The position numbers and the translations under genes are program-made. Positions 61,120 to 64,000 of a stretch of 64,000 nucleotides of DNA are shown here, piece after piece. The stretch lies in the NCBI RefSeq assembly GCF_035917675.1, contig NZ_CP109104.1:1488001-1552000 (forward strand), given 5' to 3'. The stretch's first letter is position 1, and every line of letters begins with the position of its first letter. The notes under the pieces are model-generated. The model did not search any database. It was not told where the DNA came from and saw only the letters and a list, made by a program, of their open reading frames with translations. This DNA comes from Streptomyces sp. NBC_01775 (lineage in GTDB: Bacteria; Actinomycetota; Actinomycetes; Streptomycetales; Streptomycetaceae).

Positions 61120-61163
61120 AGGCCGGGGCCGGGGCCGGGGCCGGGGCCGGAGCCGGGGCCGGA
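61120..61163. repeat. GGGGCC hexanucleotide tandem repeat
   Basis: About seven consecutive GGGGCC/GGAGCC hexamers on the plus strand in the divergent gap between the PadR and IclR genes. Such a tract can form quadruplexes or R-loops and is prone to length change. Confidence 0.85.
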
Positions 61164-61274
61164 GCTCGGGCCGGGCGGGGTGACGCCGCTGGGGCTGACG
61201 TACGCCGTAGGGTCTGTCTCCGGCCACGGCCCCGGCATTGAGTACGGTGGCCCCAGATCCGTCACGGGGAGCCC

Positions 61275-62948
61275 ATGCCACCGATGCCACCGACCCGCGC
61301 CGGCACGCCCCCCGCCGAGGCTGTGGCGCCCCTGATGCGCGGGCTGAGCGTGCTGCGCCAACTCACCGACGCGCGGGGCACGCTGAGCCCCAGCGAGCTG
61401 GAGCGCGCCACCGGCCTGGCCCGCTCCACCGTCGACCGGGTGACCGCCACCCTGGCGCGCATGGGATACGTACGGCACGACGGGCGGACCGTCTCGCTGG
61501 CGCCCCGCCTGATGGAGGTGGGCAACGCCTACCTCGCGGCGCTCCGGCTGCCCGCGCTGCTCGGCGAGCGGGCGGACGCGCTGGCCGACACGCTCGATGA
61601 ATCGGTGTCCCTGGCCGTGCCGGACGGCGACGGCATCCGCTTCGTCCACCAGGCGACCCGGCGCCGGGCCATGTCGCTGAGCTTCCGCATCGGCGACCCG
61701 CTGCCCGCCGAACGCACCGCCGCGGGGCTGGTGTTCGCCGCCGGGTGGGACGAGACGGAGTGGCGGCGGTGGCGCGAGCGGCGGGCCGCCGACCCGGAGG
61801 ACCGGGGCTTCCCCGCCGTACCGCCGCGCGAGCGCCCGGCGGACGGCTCCGCGCGCGAACTGCGCGCGCTGGCCCGCGAGGTGGGCGAGCGGGGCTGGGC
61901 GCTGGACGATCAGCGCATCGAGCCGGGTCTGGTCGCGCTGGCCGTCCCGGTGCGCGCGCCGGACGGCGAGGTGACCTGCGCCGTGAGCGTCGTCAGCCAC
62001 ACCAGCCGGCACAGCGCGGCCTCGCTGCGGCGGACCGTACTGCCCCGGCTGCGCAAGGCCGCCGACGCGATGGAGCGGGCGCTGCGCGAGGCTCCGCCCC
62101 CCGAGGCGCCGCCCGCCGCTGCCGCCCGGCTGGCGGCGTGGACGGGGGCCTCCAAGCTGGAGCTGGGCCGGGAGTTCGTGGAGTCGCTGGCCCGGGGGCT
62201 GACCGTGCTCACCGCTTTCGGCGAGGAGCGTGGCACGCTGTCGCTGAGCGGGGTCGCCGAGGCCACGGGACTGTCCAGGGCGACGGCGCGACGCGCCCTC
62301 ATCACCCTGGAACACCTCGGCTATCTCACCGCGTCCGAGCGGGCCTTCCGGCTCACCCCGCGCGTGCTCGCTCTCGGCTTTCCCGTGCTGTCGCGGCTGA
62401 CGCTGCCGCAGATCGCGGCGCCGCACCTGACCTCGCTCGCCGAACGCGTCCACGACTCGGCGTCGATGGCGGTCCTCGCGGGTGACGACGTCCAGTACAC
62501 GGCGCGCGTGGCCACCGGCCGCGTCATGAGCGTCGACGTCACCCTCGGCACCCGCTTCCCCGCCTACGCCACCTCGCTGGGCCGCGTCATGCTGGCCGGC
62601 CTGCCGCCCGGGGAGCGCGAAGGGCGGCTCGCGGACGCGGATCCGCGCGCCCTCACCCCGCACACGGTCACCGCGCCCGCCCGGCTGGCCCGGCTGCTGG
62701 ACCGGGTGGCGGAGGACGGGTACGCGCTCGTCGACGAGGAGCTGGAAGACGGGCTGCGCTCGCTCGCGGTCCCGGTGCGCGAGCGGGGCGGGCGGGTCGT
62801 CGCGGCGGTCAACGTCGCCATGCACACCAGCCGCCGCACCCTGGAGGAGTGCGCCGGCGAGGTGCTCCCCGCGCTACGGGCAGCCGCGACGGCCATCGAG
62901 GCCGACCTCCACATCGCGGGCCGCTTCGCGCGCGTCCCGGCGGTCTGA
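61275..62948 (+). CDS. Tandem-duplicated IclR-family regulator (PcaR/PobR-like)
   Basis: A 557-residue protein made of two complete IclR units. Unit 1 (about 18-275): HTH LSPSELERATGLARSTVDRVTATLARMGYV and effector domain ending TVLPRLRKAADAME. Unit 2 (about 300-550): SLARGLTVLTAFGEERGTLSLSGVAEATGLSRATARRALITLEHLGYL and an effector domain closely like PcaR/PcaU/PobR (RVMSVDVTLGTRFPAYATSLGRVML, GYALVDEELEDGLRSLAVPV). Normal IclR proteins have about 260 residues. PobR-type regulators respond to 4-hydroxybenzoate or protocatechuate, which would fit the PobA-like gene 3 kb upstream; that link is an inference. Confidence 0.92.
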   Translation: MPPMPPTRAGTPPAEAVAPLMRGLSVLRQLTDARGTLSPSELERATGLARSTVDRVTATLARMGYVRHDGRTVSLAPRLMEVGNAYLAALRLPALLGERADALADTLDESVSLAVPDGDGIRFVHQATRRRAMSLSFRIGDPLPAERTAAGLVFAAGWDETEWRRWRERRAADPEDRGFPAVPPRERPADGSARELRALAREVGERGWALDDQRIEPGLVALAVPVRAPDGEVTCAVSVVSHTSRHSAASLRRTVLPRLRKAADAMERALREAPPPEAPPAAAARLAAWTGASKLELGREFVESLARGLTVLTAFGEERGTLSLSGVAEATGLSRATARRALITLEHLGYLTASERAFRLTPRVLALGFPVLSRLTLPQIAAPHLTSLAERVHDSASMAVLAGDDVQYTARVATGRVMSVDVTLGTRFPAYATSLGRVMLAGLPPGEREGRLADADPRALTPHTVTAPARLARLLDRVAEDGYALVDEELEDGLRSLAVPVRERGGRVVAAVNVAMHTSRRTLEECAGEVLPALRAAATAIEADLHIAGRFARVPAV

Positions 62949-62981
62949 GGTGCCACCGCTTCGCGCTGACCGCCCGGCGCC

Positions 62982-63052
62982 GGTGAGCCACCGTCAGGAA
63001 GGGCCGGTGAGCCAACGTCAGGAAGGGCCGGTGAGCCACCGGGTCAGGAAGG
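62982..63052. repeat. Three tandem 24-bp repeats at the 3' end of the hydrolase gene
   Basis: Units 62982-63005, 63006-63029 and a third of 26-ish bases from 63030. The third encodes the hydrolase C-terminus (TRWLTGPS); the middle copy holds its stop codon at 63018-63020 and the first repeats the end and stop again downstream. Confidence 0.88.
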
Positions 63053-63950
63053 TGAGATAGCCGGGCGCCAACCGGGTGCCGCTGTCCGTCCGGACGCGGT
63101 GGTCGGCGCCGGGGAACACCCGCGCGGTCAGCGTCGCGGCGGGATGGCGGCCGGGAGCGCAGGCCGTGGTGGTGAACAGCTGGACGCTCTCGGCGACGGG
63201 GACCAGCGGGTCGGCGCCGCCGAACAGCGCCAGGTGCGGACAGCGCAGACGCAGGGTGTCCGGAAGGGGGTCGTGGTCCTGCTTGCGGCCGAGGAACCGC
63301 CACATGCGCTCGTCCATCCCGGCCCAGTGGCCGTCCAGTGCGGGAGGCATCCCGGCGGACTCCACGAGCCGGGCCGCCTCGGCGAAACCGGCGCCACGCC
63401 GGGCCGCTTCGCAGACGCGGTCGTAGAGGGCGAGGGTCTCGTCCACGACCTGTTCGCTCGCCGCCGCATCCCGCAGGACGGTGGCCAGCGCGTGCCGTTC
63501 CTGGAGCGCGGGGGTCGTCCCCGGGCAGCTGTTGGTGACCACCCACGGCAGGTCGTCGCGGGCGGCAGCGGCGCGCAGAACGAGCCAGCCGCCCTCGCTG
63601 TGGCCGAACAGCCCCACCGCGTCGGCCCGCACCCCGGGCCGCGTGCGGAGGAAGCCCAGTGCGGCAGCGGCGTCGGCGGCCAGGTCGTCCATCGACGCCT
63701 CGCGCCAGTCGCCGGACGACCCGCCGACGCCGCGCTTGTCGTACGACAGCACGGCGAACCCCGCGTCCACCAGGTGGCGGCGGATCGGGGGGAAGTACGC
63801 GTCGTTGTGCCGGTCGCTCGGCCCTGACCCCCCGACCATCACCACGCCCGGGACCCCCGGCCCGTCCCGCTCGGGCACCGCCAGCGACCCCGTCAACACC
63901 CCGGCGCCGCCCGGGAACGAGACCTCGTACGGTTCCGGATCACTCGGCAT
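63018..63950 (-). CDS. Alpha/beta-hydrolase (dienelactone hydrolase/acyl-hydrolase type)
   Basis: A 310-residue cytoplasmic enzyme. The nucleophile elbow is VGLFGHSEGGWL (GHSEG), the Asp is in LFGGADPLVPV and the His in FPGADHRV. The VGGSGPSDRHND segment provides the oxyanion hole, and SYDKRGVGGSSGDW is typical of the family. Substrate unknown; likely an ester or lactone. The gene is convergent with the IclR regulator and its last codons lie in a tandem repeat. Confidence 0.88.
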   Translation of the reverse strand: MPSDPEPYEVSFPGGAGVLTGSLAVPERDGPGVPGVVMVGGSGPSDRHNDAYFPPIRRHLVDAGFAVLSYDKRGVGGSSGDWREASMDDLAADAAAALGFLRTRPGVRADAVGLFGHSEGGWLVLRAAAARDDLPWVVTNSCPGTTPALQERHALATVLRDAAASEQVVDETLALYDRVCEAARRGAGFAEAARLVESAGMPPALDGHWAGMDERMWRFLGRKQDHDPLPDTLRLRCPHLALFGGADPLVPVAESVQLFTTTACAPGRHPAATLTARVFPGADHRVRTDSGTRLAPGYLTFLTRWLTGPS

Positions 63951-64000
63951 CGGCCCAGTCTCGCAAAAGTCCGCCCGCGCGTGTTCGGGCGGGACGGCGG

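Noticed and set aside
1-64000. tRNA, rRNA, CRISPR, prophage, insertion sequence or integrative element
   Set aside because: No cloverleaf, repeat-spacer array, transposase, integrase or attachment-type direct repeat was recognised on either strand by eye.

Overview
The window is very G+C-rich, uses G/C-ending codons almost throughout, and carries genes typical of Streptomyces: a SARP regulator, a complete CvnA-D conservon, LacI-controlled sugar importers without their own ATPase, a mycosin-like S8 protease and many secreted hydrolases. It is best read as chromosomal DNA of a Streptomyces or close relative. No rRNA, tRNA, CRISPR array, transposase or phage gene was seen.

Layout. (1) 1-7386, all minus: the end of a phenoxazinone / o-aminophenol pigment cluster of the grixazone type: SARP (cut by the window edge), tyrosinase-like copper oxidase and its Tat-exported copper chaperone, LuxC/ALDH-type reductase plus AMP-ligase (together an aryl carboxylic acid reductase), MFS exporter and FAD-linked oxidoreductase. 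(2) 7593-8948: GntP gluconate permease. (3) 9078-19061, all minus: an alpha-glucan locus with LacI regulator, binding protein, two permeases, GH13 glucosidase and two GH87-type (alpha-1,3-glucanase) secreted beta-helix enzymes. (4) 19323-29497: envelope and secreted functions (S8 protease pair, S33 peptidase, beta-lactamase-like protein, CapA lipoprotein, CPBP membrane protein), an atypical prenyl synthase and an SRPBCC protein. (5) 29690-37256: a decayed VOC pseudogene, then a signalling block: HATPase anti-sigma-like kinase, Asp23 protein, STAS protein, conservon cvnABCD and a SpoIIE-type phosphatase. (6) 37293-47870: ArgO/LysE exporter with its LysR regulator, dGTPase, metallophosphoesterase, ABC exporter, GNAT, a frameshifted aldo/keto reductase, an EamA transporter with LysR regulator and a small membrane protein. 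(7) 47928-54737, all minus: an apparently undescribed catabolic operon: double Lrp regulator, cytoplasmic polysaccharide-deacetylase-fold hydrolase (imidase/allantoinase-like), MHS-family importer, SDR, and a rare fusion of a ketopantoate-reductase-like domain with an M20 peptidase. (8) 55181-59368: a four-gene overlapping operon (prenyl synthase, methyltransferase, PobA-like monooxygenase, UbiA prenyltransferase) that looks like a meroterpenoid or prenylquinone pathway. (9) 59414-63950: an intracellular glycosidase-like protein with a PadR regulator, a tandem-duplicated IclR regulator and an alpha/beta hydrolase.

How genes fit together. Regions 1, 3, 7 and 8 are each co-directional with 1-4 bp stop/start overlaps, so each is likely translated as a coupled unit. 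Several convergent junctions hold perfect GC-rich hairpins that serve as terminators. Three genes carry tandem duplications of 23-28 bp at or just after the stop codon, a recurring local feature.
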